NCBI GenBank assembly: GCA_021323335.1
Contig: JAJTCN010000052.1
Span: forward strand, 1 to 35,838
DNA length: 35,838 nucleotides
Direction: 5' to 3'
From: Ramlibacter sp.
GTDB lineage: Bacteria; Pseudomonadota; Gammaproteobacteria; Burkholderiales; Burkholderiaceae_C
Shown: positions 8,945 through 15,246 of the stretch, piece after piece
How the letters are laid out: each line of letters begins with the position of its first letter
How positions within the stretch are numbered: position 1 is the stretch's first letter
Translations under genes and position numbers: made by a program
Notes under the pieces: generated by a model
What the model was told of the DNA's origin: nothing
The model's input: the letters and a program-made list of their open reading frames with translations, nothing else
Database searches by the model: none

Positions 8945-9655
8945 TTACTCCTTCGCGCTCTTGGCGGATCTGGATTTGGAAGAAAGGGATTTGGGGGCGG
9001 CGGCGGCGCCGGGCGTGGCGCCGTACCGGAGAAGGATGTTTTCGAAGCCTGCGTGGGCGCGGGCGATGGAACCGGGGTTCTTGAGGAAGCGGGCCTCGTA
9101 GTGCAAGGCCAGGATCAGGCCGTGGATCTCGAAGAGCATCTGCTCCTCTTCGGTCGTGGCGTCCAGGTGCCCCTCTTCCTTGGCCAGCGTGATGGCGCGC
9201 TTCATGGCGGCATGCCATGTCTGCACCGACCAGGCCAGCGCGTCGCGCACGGGGCCGGGGCGGTCATCGAATTCGACGGCGCCACTGATGTAGATGCAGC
9301 CCGAGTCGAGTTCGACCGAGGTGCGCTTCATCCAGTTGGCGAACATCGCGCGCAGGCGCGGCAGCCCGCGCTCTTCGGCCATGGCCGGGAAGAACACTTC
9401 CTGCTCGAAGCGGTGGTGGTACTCGCGCACCACCGAGATCTGCAGCTCCTCGCGCGACCCGAAGTGGGCGAACACGCCCGATTTGCTCATCTGCGTGACT
9501 TCCGCCAGCGCCCCGATGGACAGCCCCTCCAGCCCGATCTGCGTGGCCAGGCTCAGGGCCGCGTCCACGATCGCCGCCTTGGTCTGCTGGCCCTTCTGCA
9601 GGGCCTTGCCCCCCCGGGCGGCGCCGGGTTTGAGGGGGAGGGGGGTGACGGACAT
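8945..9655 (-). CDS. TetR-family transcriptional regulator
   Basis: A 236-residue TetR regulator. The helix-turn-helix is at residues 22-68 (TKAAIVDAALSLATQIGLEGLSIGALAEVTQMSKSGVFAHFGSREEL). The C-terminal part (EFDDRPGPVRDALAWSVQTW) is the ligand/dimer domain of a family often found before fatty-acid degradation genes. It leads the beta-oxidation operon and likely represses it, with an acyl-CoA or fatty acid as inducer (inference). I chose the ATG at 9655 because the homologous part starts there; a longer in-frame start at 9706 would overlap the operator. The C-terminus is a Ser/Lys-rich tail (SLSSKSRSAKSAKE). Confidence 0.9.
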   Translation of the reverse strand: MSVTPLPLKPGAARGGKALQKGQQTKAAIVDAALSLATQIGLEGLSIGALAEVTQMSKSGVFAHFGSREELQISVVREYHHRFEQEVFFPAMAEERGLPRLRAMFANWMKRTSVELDSGCIYISGAVEFDDRPGPVRDALAWSVQTWHAAMKRAITLAKEEGHLDATTEEEQMLFEIHGLILALHYEARFLKNPGSIARAHAGFENILLRYGATPGAAAAPKSLSSKSRSAKSAKE

Positions 9656-9683
9656 GGGTGGGCTGGGTTTCCGGGCAATAAAA

Positions 9684-9697
9684 AGAACGGTCGTTCT
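9684..9697. promoter_or_regulatory. Likely TetR operator
   Basis: AGAACGGTCGTTCT is an inverted repeat with perfect 6-bp arms (AGAACG/CGTTCT) and a 2-nt centre, 28 bp upstream of the TetR start. The surrounding sequence is AT-rich compared with the genes. The size and symmetry fit TetR sites in front of fatty-acid degradation operons. Confidence 0.6.
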
Positions 9698-9803
9698 ATT
9701 TTGCACGAAATGGGAAGGAAGGGGGCGTGCTGCCGGCTTTTAGAGGCTGCTGCCCATTGAAAGGCGCTCCGGTACGATCCCATGGAAAGCCAAAGGGAAA
9801 CGA

Positions 9804-10505
9804 ATGAAGCGATTCGTGGTCGTCACTGCCACCGCTGACGGCGGCGTTGAACTCCACCCTATGAAGGAGTGGCTGCGGCAGCATCCCGATCAGGTGCCAA
9901 CCGGCCTCGACGCCACCTTGAGCACCTCTCATCAGCTCCGCGGCGGCCTCAAGAAGAGCGGCTGGACGGACCAGGATACGGGAACGGAAATTAGGATGAT
10001 CCACCCGGGCACTGCAGATGCGGTAGCCATCGGCTCAGTGCTAGGCGACGGCAGCAGTGAGGACTCCGGAGTGGAAGAATCTGAGGCTGCCGCCGATGCT
10101 TCGTTCGGATTGGAGCATCAGTTGCGCGACTTCATTGCACAGAACATTGAGACGATTCCCGTGAACGGGAGACGTCTTCGGCTCTACGTGGATGCGACCG
10201 GAAAGGATGGAGTTGAGTTTTCGACCGCTGTAGGTCCGATTGACATCCTGGCGGTCGACAAGGAGACAAACGCATTCGTCGTCTTCGAGCTGAAGAGGGG
10301 ACGAACACCGGATCACGTCATCGGGCAGATCGCTAGGTACATGGGTTGGCTGAAGAGCACGATTGCGAAGGACACCGAAGTGCGGGGCGTGATTGTTGCC
10401 AAGCAGATCGCGCAGAACCTCCGTTACGCGGTCCGTGCAGTGCCGAACGTCAGTCTCTTTGAGTACGAAGTGAGCTTCACCCTTAGGCCAGCAGCGGAGG
10501 TGTGA
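9804..10505 (+). CDS. PD-(D/E)XK nuclease-like protein (NucS/DUF91-type core)
   Basis: A 233-residue soluble protein with an unrecognised N-terminal half and a restriction-type nuclease core in the C-terminal half. The core reads GPIDILAVDK (143-152, Asp147) followed by FVVFELKRGR (158-167, Glu162 and Lys164), then IGQIARYMGWL (173-183). This is the D...ExK pattern of the NucS/DUF91 endonuclease-like group. Residues 82-98 are an acidic low-complexity linker (DGSSEDSGVEESEAAAD). The ATG has AAAGGG about 7 nt upstream. GC is clearly lower than in the operon to its left, suggesting acquired DNA. It lies next to, but is convergent with, the RT-SLATT unit, so a shared role in defence is possible but not shown. 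Confidence 0.75.
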   Translation: MKRFVVVTATADGGVELHPMKEWLRQHPDQVPTGLDATLSTSHQLRGGLKKSGWTDQDTGTEIRMIHPGTADAVAIGSVLGDGSSEDSGVEESEAAADASFGLEHQLRDFIAQNIETIPVNGRRLRLYVDATGKDGVEFSTAVGPIDILAVDKETNAFVVFELKRGRTPDHVIGQIARYMGWLKSTIAKDTEVRGVIVAKQIAQNLRYAVRAVPNVSLFEYEVSFTLRPAAEV

Positions 10506-10633
10506 GCAAAGATCCCGTTGGTATCAACCAGCTCACCGCCCTGGCCAGTGATAGTGACGTCGTCAAACTCGTTCGTGCATTTCTCGTTCGTGCGAGTGAA
10601 CCGTCAGTGCCGATTGAGCAAGCAGCACAGTGA
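10502..10633 (+). CDS. Possible small protein coupled to the nuclease gene
   Basis: A 43-codon frame that starts with GTG inside the nuclease stop (GTGTGA overlap) and reads VSKDPVGINQLTALASDSDV..., ending in a TGA at 10631-10633. The middle (VVKLVRAFLVRASE) would make an amphipathic helix. The overlapped start favours translational coupling, and GGAGG lies immediately upstream, although very close. It contains an 11-bp direct repeat (10568-10578 and 10583-10593). I do not recognise it; it could also be chance. Confidence 0.3.
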   Translation: MSKDPVGINQLTALASDSDVVKLVRAFLVRASEPSVPIEQAAQ

Positions 10634-10652
10634 GCGAGCCCCGACAACGCAG

Positions 10653-11294
10653 CTATATCTTAGGAATCCACCAGACGTACGCTACAGCGACCGCCACTGC
10701 CGCCCACACCAAAAGGAAGAACCAAATAGTGGACCACTGCCAGCTCGCCTTGATGACGAACGCGCGCCAAGAACTTATCAAAGGGGCCCCCTGAGGAGAA
10801 GCAAACTCTGGCGCCATCCGGTGTTGAGCTCGAAATAGCTCATCGTCCCGAGGACTGTGATTGTATGCACAGCGTGACTTGATGGCTTCGTACTCCATCC
10901 GCAGTTCGTCCACCTCCGCATCGGACAAGATTCTTCCGGTGTCAATGAAGGCTAGACTCTGAGCGACCTTGATTTGGTATGCCGTCAACTCTTCTGCATT
11001 GCGATGGAGGCCATCGGACTTGGCTCCGTTCGCTGCGCCCCACTCGAGCAGACTGATGGAAAGCAGAAAGACTCCCGCCGCGATGGACACTGCGGTCAGA
11101 TAGTTGTCCAGCGGTGTCCCCGGAGGTGGGGAATACACCCGTTGACCAACCGCTGCTGCCACGCTCAAAGCTGACAGCAGTGTCAAGCTGAAGGTGGAGA
11201 ATGTCTCTCGCTGACTTAGGCGGCGCGCTGCGTTGTAGCGGGCACCGGCCGTTCGCCACGCCGTTTTCCGAAGGTCAGAGATGAATTGCTTCAT
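10653..11294 (-). CDS. SLATT-domain membrane protein (RT-linked type)
   Basis: A 213-residue membrane protein of the SLATT type. Numbering with one extra upstream GTG codon: hydrophobic helices at 34-52 and 66-84 form the paired-TM core, followed by a cytosolic helical segment (LHRNAEELTAYQIKVAQSLAF and ELRMEYEAIKSRCAYNHSPRDDELF) that is characteristic of SLATT proteins. A third hydrophobic helix lies at 188-210. SLATT proteins are predicted pore-forming or membrane-perturbing effectors of nucleotide- or RT-based immunity, and one subfamily (SLATT_5) is known to be coupled to reverse transcriptases. The ATG at 11294 has no Shine-Dalgarno sequence. It lies 6 nt after a strong stem of the structured spacer and overlaps a TGA (TGATG). 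It is downstream of the RT gene in the same orientation. Confidence 0.8.
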   Translation of the reverse strand: MKQFISDLRKTAWRTAGARYNAARRLSQRETFSTFSLTLLSALSVAAAVGQRVYSPPPGTPLDNYLTAVSIAAGVFLLSISLLEWGAANGAKSDGLHRNAEELTAYQIKVAQSLAFIDTGRILSDAEVDELRMEYEAIKSRCAYNHSPRDDELFRAQHRMAPEFASPQGAPLISSWRAFVIKASWQWSTIWFFLLVWAAVAVAVAYVWWIPKI

Positions 11295-11297
11295 CAC

Positions 11298-11510
11298 TGC
11301 CCGGAAAGATTGGGTGCGAGTGACGCCTGAAAAATCAGGTCATATCCACTTTCCGGACGGCGACACAGAGGATCGCCCCGAAAAGGTATCGCCACTTTAA
11401 GCGGCGACCCGTGCTTTCGCAGGGTAGGGAGCACTTCCGCCCACACGAACGAATTCCTGTGGGGTATCGCTTGCGCGATAGGCATCACCCGCCGGCACAT
11501 CTTAGCTGAA
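11298..11510 (-). ncRNA. Highly structured spacer, candidate ncRNA partner of the RT
   Basis: The 213 nt between RT stop and SLATT start carry six successive stem-loops. In plus-strand coordinates the arms are: 11465-11470/11475-11480 (UAUCGC-GCAA-GCGAUA in the minus-strand RNA, a GNRA tetraloop); 11440-11445/11458-11463 (CCCACA/TGTGGG); 11411-11415/11430-11434 (GTGCT/AGCAC); 11389-11393/11403-11407 plus a GG/CC extension; 11359-11363/11373-11377 (GGCGA/TCGCC); and an outer 8-bp stem 11301-11308/11349-11356 (CCGGAAAG/CTTTCCGG) enclosing an inner hairpin at 11326-11339. Tight adjacency without overlap, and a GNRA loop only in the minus-strand sense, argue for a selected RNA transcribed with the RT. 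Other defence RTs (retrons, DRT2, DRT9) use such RNAs as templates. Expression is unproven. Confidence 0.65.
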
Positions 11511-12956
11511 CTAACCATAGACAAGTCCCTCGTCCTTGTGCATCGCAGCTAGCACGTGATACAGGTACTTCTCATAGCGATCTTTGATCTGCTCATCCGT
11601 CAATGCTTCTTCAGGTCCAACGCGGCCACGCTCGGTAAGGAAAGCCAGCATCTCAACTCGAGACGTAATCTTGTCGTAGTTCCGAACATACCCGCCGTCT
11701 GGGTTGAACTTCATTTCGAAGTACGCTCGCTGCAACCTTTTCAGATTGGCTGGCGCCTTACCGCCAAAGTCTGGCAGACGTTTGAACATGTCCTCAATCG
11801 CTTTGTCCAAGCGCCAGAGGAGCTTTAGGTCACTGATCTGGTTGAAGTACGCGATCCACCCATAGCGCTTTTTCTGTGAAATGGCTCCAGTTATGCGTTC
11901 GTTCAGTTCAAGCAGGAAAATGTCCCTTAACCTGTCGGGAGTAAGGTACTTGAAGCGCTCTAGGCGTCTGGCTTTGTTATGGGTGTAGTCGCTGAACTTC
12001 GCAGCTATTGACTGGAGGAGACGTTCGGTGGTCGTATCCCGGACAGAGATCAATGGCCAGTCGAATATGTAGCCTAAATAGCCGAATGGTATGGCTAAGG
12101 GCTGAAGATTCGACTTTCCCGAACCCACAGGATGCAGACCAAGCCCCCTGCGGTTTAGCCGCACGCGCAAGGACCGGTAAGCTTTCTGAATTGAATCATG
12201 ATCGCCGTACATGAGTACGTCGTCCACGTATCGGTAGTACGCAACCCCCATCGTCCGCATAGCGTCGTCGACGTCCTGCATGTAGATCGACGCTAGGATG
12301 TTCGAGATAGCTAGGCCTTGTGGAACCCCTAGCGAGGTCCTGAAGTCCTTGTGTTTTGCACGTCTCGTGTTCTTAGGAACCGTCGGCGTTTCGAGCGCGT
12401 GGCCGATCAACTTGAGCGCATTCAGCGACGTGACACGTTTCCCTAGGACAGTGAGCAATCGATCGCGTTGAATTGAATCATAGAACGTCTTGATATCGGT
12501 GCTGCAGATCCATGTGTCAGTAGGCGACTTGGTCTTCAGATCCGCCGAGATTGATCGCACATAAGTACTAGCTACATTCTTCGGTACTCGGTCGGGATAG
12601 ACGGCAGCCAAGAACCTGTTTAGCTGATGTAACACTATCCGATCCCGCACCGTGGGTATGCTGATCAAACGAGGCGTTTTGTCCCGTCCCTTCGTCTTCA
12701 GGAGCTCAAGGAAGGGAGAGAATCTGTAATGCCCCTCTATGCACTTAGTTGATGCGAGGGTCAGGCTTATTTCCGCGGTTTTTGAGAATTGGAAGCCATT
12801 CAAGCGATCGACACCCTTGCCCGTGGTGCTCGCAAACACCTCCTTAAATACTGCCTTGAGCTCCGTCGGTGAGAACATGGCGATGAACACCGCCTTGTCA
12901 TCGATTGGATCTGCAGGTGATGGTCCAAGCACAAAGGACGCCACCGCTGAAGCCAT
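11511..12956 (-). CDS. Reverse transcriptase, defence (UG/Abi-like) type
   Basis: A 481-residue single-protein reverse transcriptase. Conserved RT blocks are visible: KGVDRLNG (47-54), RLISIPTVRDRIVLHQLNRFL (96-116), the first catalytic aspartate in CSTDIKTFYDSI (Asp154), GVPQGLAISNILASIYM (210-226), the YVDD box with Asp245/Asp246 (RYVDDVLMYGD), and the GYLGYIF block (292-298). All three catalytic aspartates are present. About 180 residues of helical, basic sequence follow (310-481), acting as thumb or RNA-binding region. There is no maturase, HNH or integrase domain and no intron structure nearby, which argues against a group II intron or retroelement. GGGAG lies 6 nt before the ATG, supporting this start. 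The gene has lower GC than its surroundings. It is followed by a structured spacer and a SLATT gene, the layout of an RT-based anti-phage system. The exact RT clade would need a phylogeny. Confidence 0.88.
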   Translation of the reverse strand: MASAVASFVLGPSPADPIDDKAVFIAMFSPTELKAVFKEVFASTTGKGVDRLNGFQFSKTAEISLTLASTKCIEGHYRFSPFLELLKTKGRDKTPRLISIPTVRDRIVLHQLNRFLAAVYPDRVPKNVASTYVRSISADLKTKSPTDTWICSTDIKTFYDSIQRDRLLTVLGKRVTSLNALKLIGHALETPTVPKNTRRAKHKDFRTSLGVPQGLAISNILASIYMQDVDDAMRTMGVAYYRYVDDVLMYGDHDSIQKAYRSLRVRLNRRGLGLHPVGSGKSNLQPLAIPFGYLGYIFDWPLISVRDTTTERLLQSIAAKFSDYTHNKARRLERFKYLTPDRLRDIFLLELNERITGAISQKKRYGWIAYFNQISDLKLLWRLDKAIEDMFKRLPDFGGKAPANLKRLQRAYFEMKFNPDGGYVRNYDKITSRVEMLAFLTERGRVGPEEALTDEQIKDRYEKYLYHVLAAMHKDEGLVYG

Positions 12957-13359
12957 TTCCTACTCCCTGTTTTGCGCATGTTATTCCAGAAGACGCACTA
13001 GAGAAATGATTAGCGCCAAGCCGGACCGAGCGAACTGCCGAACGGCCCGCGCGGGAGCCGCCCGCCAGTTCCATACTCCTTCCGAAGCTCCGCTCAGGCA
13101 ACCGGCTACAGTGGATGCGCTGATGCAGAGCCGTTCGGCCAGGCGCTATTGCAGCGGCTGCCGGAAAAGGGCTTCGTGGGCCTGGGTGGAACGGGCTCAA
13201 CGGCAGATCAACGACGTGCCTGCCGCCACGCGTTGACGCGCATCGCGAGCCAACCGCGTCAGTGGCCGAGACGTCGCGTCGACCTCCCCGGCCGTGGTCA
13301 GCCCGTACCACGCGGAGTTGGACAAGGTGCGGGCGACGGTGCGCTGAGGCCTTCGCGGC
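12957..13359. other. Intergenic stretch with decayed coding traces
   Basis: About 400 bp upstream of the RT without an intact gene. Short stretches look protein-like in different plus-strand frames (for example AEPFGQALLQRLPEKGFVGL around 13125-13185 and VSPYHAELDKVRATVR around 13299-13346), broken by frame changes, as in a decayed gene. The RT promoter should lie at its left end, but I see no convincing -35/-10 pair. An RT-associated RNA could also be encoded here, but I find less structure than in the spacer downstream. Confidence 0.4.
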
Positions 13360-13548
13360 TCAGGAGGATCGCGACAGATTGGTCTTGCGTCCCGAACCGC
13401 CGACGGGCCCCGAGGGGATTTTGCGTCCCGACGCTATCATCCGGGCTCCTCCCTGGAGCTTGTTGACGCTGGGCCATGCGCGCGCGCCGGCGTCGGGCGC
13501 TTGGCGCTTCTGCTTGTCGGTCTGGTTGGACTTGTCTCCTCGCGGCAT
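13360..13548 (-). pseudogene. Shortened MPRGDKS-family small protein
   Basis: A 62-codon frame that begins MPRGDKSNQTDKQKRQA and later has RAWPSVNKLQGG. The widespread small basic protein family in proteobacteria starts MPRGDKS.YTDKQKR.A, has a central EHI..GYE..G...EEAE helix, then RAWATVNK. Here the central helix of about 15-20 residues is missing and the C-terminal part is altered, so the gene looks internally deleted and degenerate. Function of the family is unknown. It marks the right edge of the lower-GC island. Confidence 0.55.
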
Positions 13549-13659
13549 GTCGGTCTCCTTCAGCTGAATGCACCCGCATGATCCGGCGCCGGTCGAGCGC
13601 CCCGCGTCGGAGGGCCGGCTCTATGGATGAAGGCGATTTCGCGCGCCCGCCGCGAGCCC

Positions 13660-13685
13660 GGCGGGGTCGCTTTCGCGAACCCGCC
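13660..13685 (-). terminator. Hairpin just after the GntR gene
   Basis: GGCGGG (13660-13665) pairs with CCCGCC (13680-13685), and TCGC/GCGA continue the stem inside after a single mismatch, giving about 10 base pairs with a 4-nt loop. It directly follows the GntR stop codon. There is no U-tract, so termination is only suggested. Confidence 0.4.
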
Positions 13686-14366
13686 CTACGCCGCAGCCAC
13701 CACCGGCTGACAAGCAATCAGATAGCTCACCCTCGTCCCCTGGATATGCGCCTTGAGCAGCGCCCTCGCCTTGCGCCCATCGCCTTCCCGCACGGCCTCC
13801 ACCAGCGTGCCATGCTCCTCTTGGCAATGCCGGACATCCGCACTGTGCGAATCCAGTCGATACCTTAGCGCGGCGACCTGCGACGCCACCAGTTCGTAGG
13901 CGGTCTTCAGGTACGCGTTGTCGCAGGTGCGCACCAGCGCGTTGTGGAACTCCGTGTCCAGGCGCGGGAACTCGCGCCACTGCCCCTTGGCAGCCGCCCG
14001 CTTGAGGTCGGCCATGCAGGCGTCCAGCGCTTGCTGCAGTTCCGCGGGCCGGTGCTTCATCGCGTCGGCGAGGGCCTCGCATTCGATGACGGTGCGGAAC
14101 TGGCAGACGTGGTCCAGGCCCGCCTCGTCCAGCGTGAAGACGTACGTGCCGCGCTGGGGATGGATCTCCACCAGCCCGCCGTGCCGCAGCCGCAGCAGCG
14201 CCTCGCGCACCGGCGTCTTGCTGATGCCCAGTCGGCTTGCCAACTGCACCTCCGACAACTGTTCGCCCAGCGCGAACGCACCGGTCACGATCAGGCTGCG
14301 GATGCGCTCCTCGGCCAACTCGGTGAGCGAGCGGGGACGTTCGAGTTGCGAGTCGACGGCTTGCAT
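13686..14366 (-). CDS. GntR-family (FadR/FCD type) transcriptional regulator
   Basis: A 226-residue regulator. The winged helix-turn-helix is at residues 15-78 (ERIRSLIVTGAFALGEQLSEVQLASRLGISKTPVREALLRLRHGGLVEIHPQRGTYVF). The C-terminal FCD ligand domain has the FRTVIECEAL motif and metal-site residues in DTEFHNALV (Asp/His) plus later histidines (HCQEEH, AHI). FCD-type GntR proteins sense small carboxylates. It is divergent from the ABC/dehydrogenase/cupin operon starting 61 bp away, so it very likely controls that operon in response to its substrate or a breakdown product. Confidence 0.92.
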   Translation of the reverse strand: MQAVDSQLERPRSLTELAEERIRSLIVTGAFALGEQLSEVQLASRLGISKTPVREALLRLRHGGLVEIHPQRGTYVFTLDEAGLDHVCQFRTVIECEALADAMKHRPAELQQALDACMADLKRAAAKGQWREFPRLDTEFHNALVRTCDNAYLKTAYELVASQVAALRYRLDSHSADVRHCQEEHGTLVEAVREGDGRKARALLKAHIQGTRVSYLIACQPVVAAA

Positions 14367-14403
14367 GCGTCCATCTTACGCACAAACCCCCGTTCCGGCA
14401 CCG

Positions 14404-14421
14404 TCTGGTATCTGATATCTT
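14404..14421. promoter_or_regulatory. Likely GntR operator in the divergent promoter
   Basis: The segment TGGTATCTGATATCTTGG between the GntR start and the first permease gene has an imperfect inverted repeat (GGTATC-T-GATATC, five of six positions symmetrical). FCD-type GntR proteins bind short palindromes of about this size. Its position between divergent starts would allow control of both genes. Confidence 0.45.
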
Positions 14422-14427
14422 GGATCG

Positions 14428-15246
14428 ATGCCCAGCGCCGTCCTTGCCACCAGCCCCGCCCTGCGGCCGGCGAAGGCTTCGCGCGTGTGGGCCGCGGCCA
14501 AATTCATGGCGCCGCTGCTCGCCCTGGTGGTGCTGTGGGAAGTAATCGTGCGCGCCCTGGACGTCAATCCCCGCATCTTCCCGAGCGTCGCCTCCGTGGC
14601 CCGCGCCGGCTGGGAGACGCTGCTGGACGGCACATTGATCCGGCACATCGGCGCCAGCCTCGGGCGCGTCGCCGTGGGAACGTTGCTCGCCCTCGTCCTG
14701 AGCATCCCGCTGGGCATCGCCATGGGCCTGAACCTCGCGGTCTCCACCTTCTTCACGCCGCTGCTGCGCTTCTTCTCGGTGCTCGCGGGCATCGCGTGGA
14801 TCCCCATCGCCACGCTGTGGTTCGGCTACGGTTTCGGCGCCATCACGTTCGTGATCTTCAACGCCGTGTTCTTCGTGGTGGTCTACAACACCCTGCTGGG
14901 TGTCAGCAGCATCCCGCTGCAGTTGCGGCGCGCGGCCGCATCGCTGGGCGCCGGGCGCTGGGCAATGTTGTACGAGGTGATTCTGCCCGGAGCGTTGCCC
15001 AACATCGTCACGGGCATCCGCACCGGGCTGGGCTTCGCTTGGCGCGGCCTGATCGCCGCCGAGATGATCGCCACCAACGTCGGCCTGGGCTACATGCTGT
15101 TCGTCGCGCGCGACTTCTACCGCACAGAAGTGATCGTGTTCGGGATGATCGTGATCGGACTGCTCTGGCTGATGCTGGACCGGCTGCTGCTCGCTCCGCT
15201 GGAACGCGCCACGATCGAGCGCTGGGGAATGGTGGTGCGCTCATGA
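14428..15246 (+). CDS. ABC transporter permease 1 (SsuC/TauC-like)
   Basis: A 272-residue inner-membrane permease of the nitrate/sulfonate/taurine-type importer family. It has about six hydrophobic helices and the EAA-type cytoplasmic loop (RRAAASLGAGRWAMLYEVILPGALPNIVTGIRTGLGFAWRGLIAAEM) that docks on the ATPase. The start gives MPSAVLATSPALRP, a cytoplasmic leader before the first helix. It is the first gene of the operon. The last codons overlap the next gene (ATGA). Confidence 0.93.
   Translation: MPSAVLATSPALRPAKASRVWAAAKFMAPLLALVVLWEVIVRALDVNPRIFPSVASVARAGWETLLDGTLIRHIGASLGRVAVGTLLALVLSIPLGIAMGLNLAVSTFFTPLLRFFSVLAGIAWIPIATLWFGYGFGAITFVIFNAVFFVVVYNTLLGVSSIPLQLRRAAASLGAGRWAMLYEVILPGALPNIVTGIRTGLGFAWRGLIAAEMIATNVGLGYMLFVARDFYRTEVIVFGMIVIGLLWLMLDRLLLAPLERATIERWGMVVRS

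Noticed and set aside
11298..11510. Spacer as a classical retron msr-msd
   Set aside because: The repeats that would close a retron (a1/a2) span only 56 nt, and retron RNAs normally lie upstream of the RT. The RT box is YVDD rather than the common retron YADD form. Not excluded by sequence alone.
11511..12956. RT as part of a group II intron or retrotransposon
   Set aside because: No maturase X, HNH or integrase domain, and no intron-type domain V/VI structure in the flanks.
12957..13359. A second ncRNA or gene upstream of the RT
   Set aside because: I find only short palindromes (such as 13046-13055) and broken coding traces, not a consistent structure or frame.
13660..13685. A canonical rho-independent terminator after the GntR gene
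   Set aside because: The hairpin is real but no U-tract follows, so it is listed only as a weak terminator.
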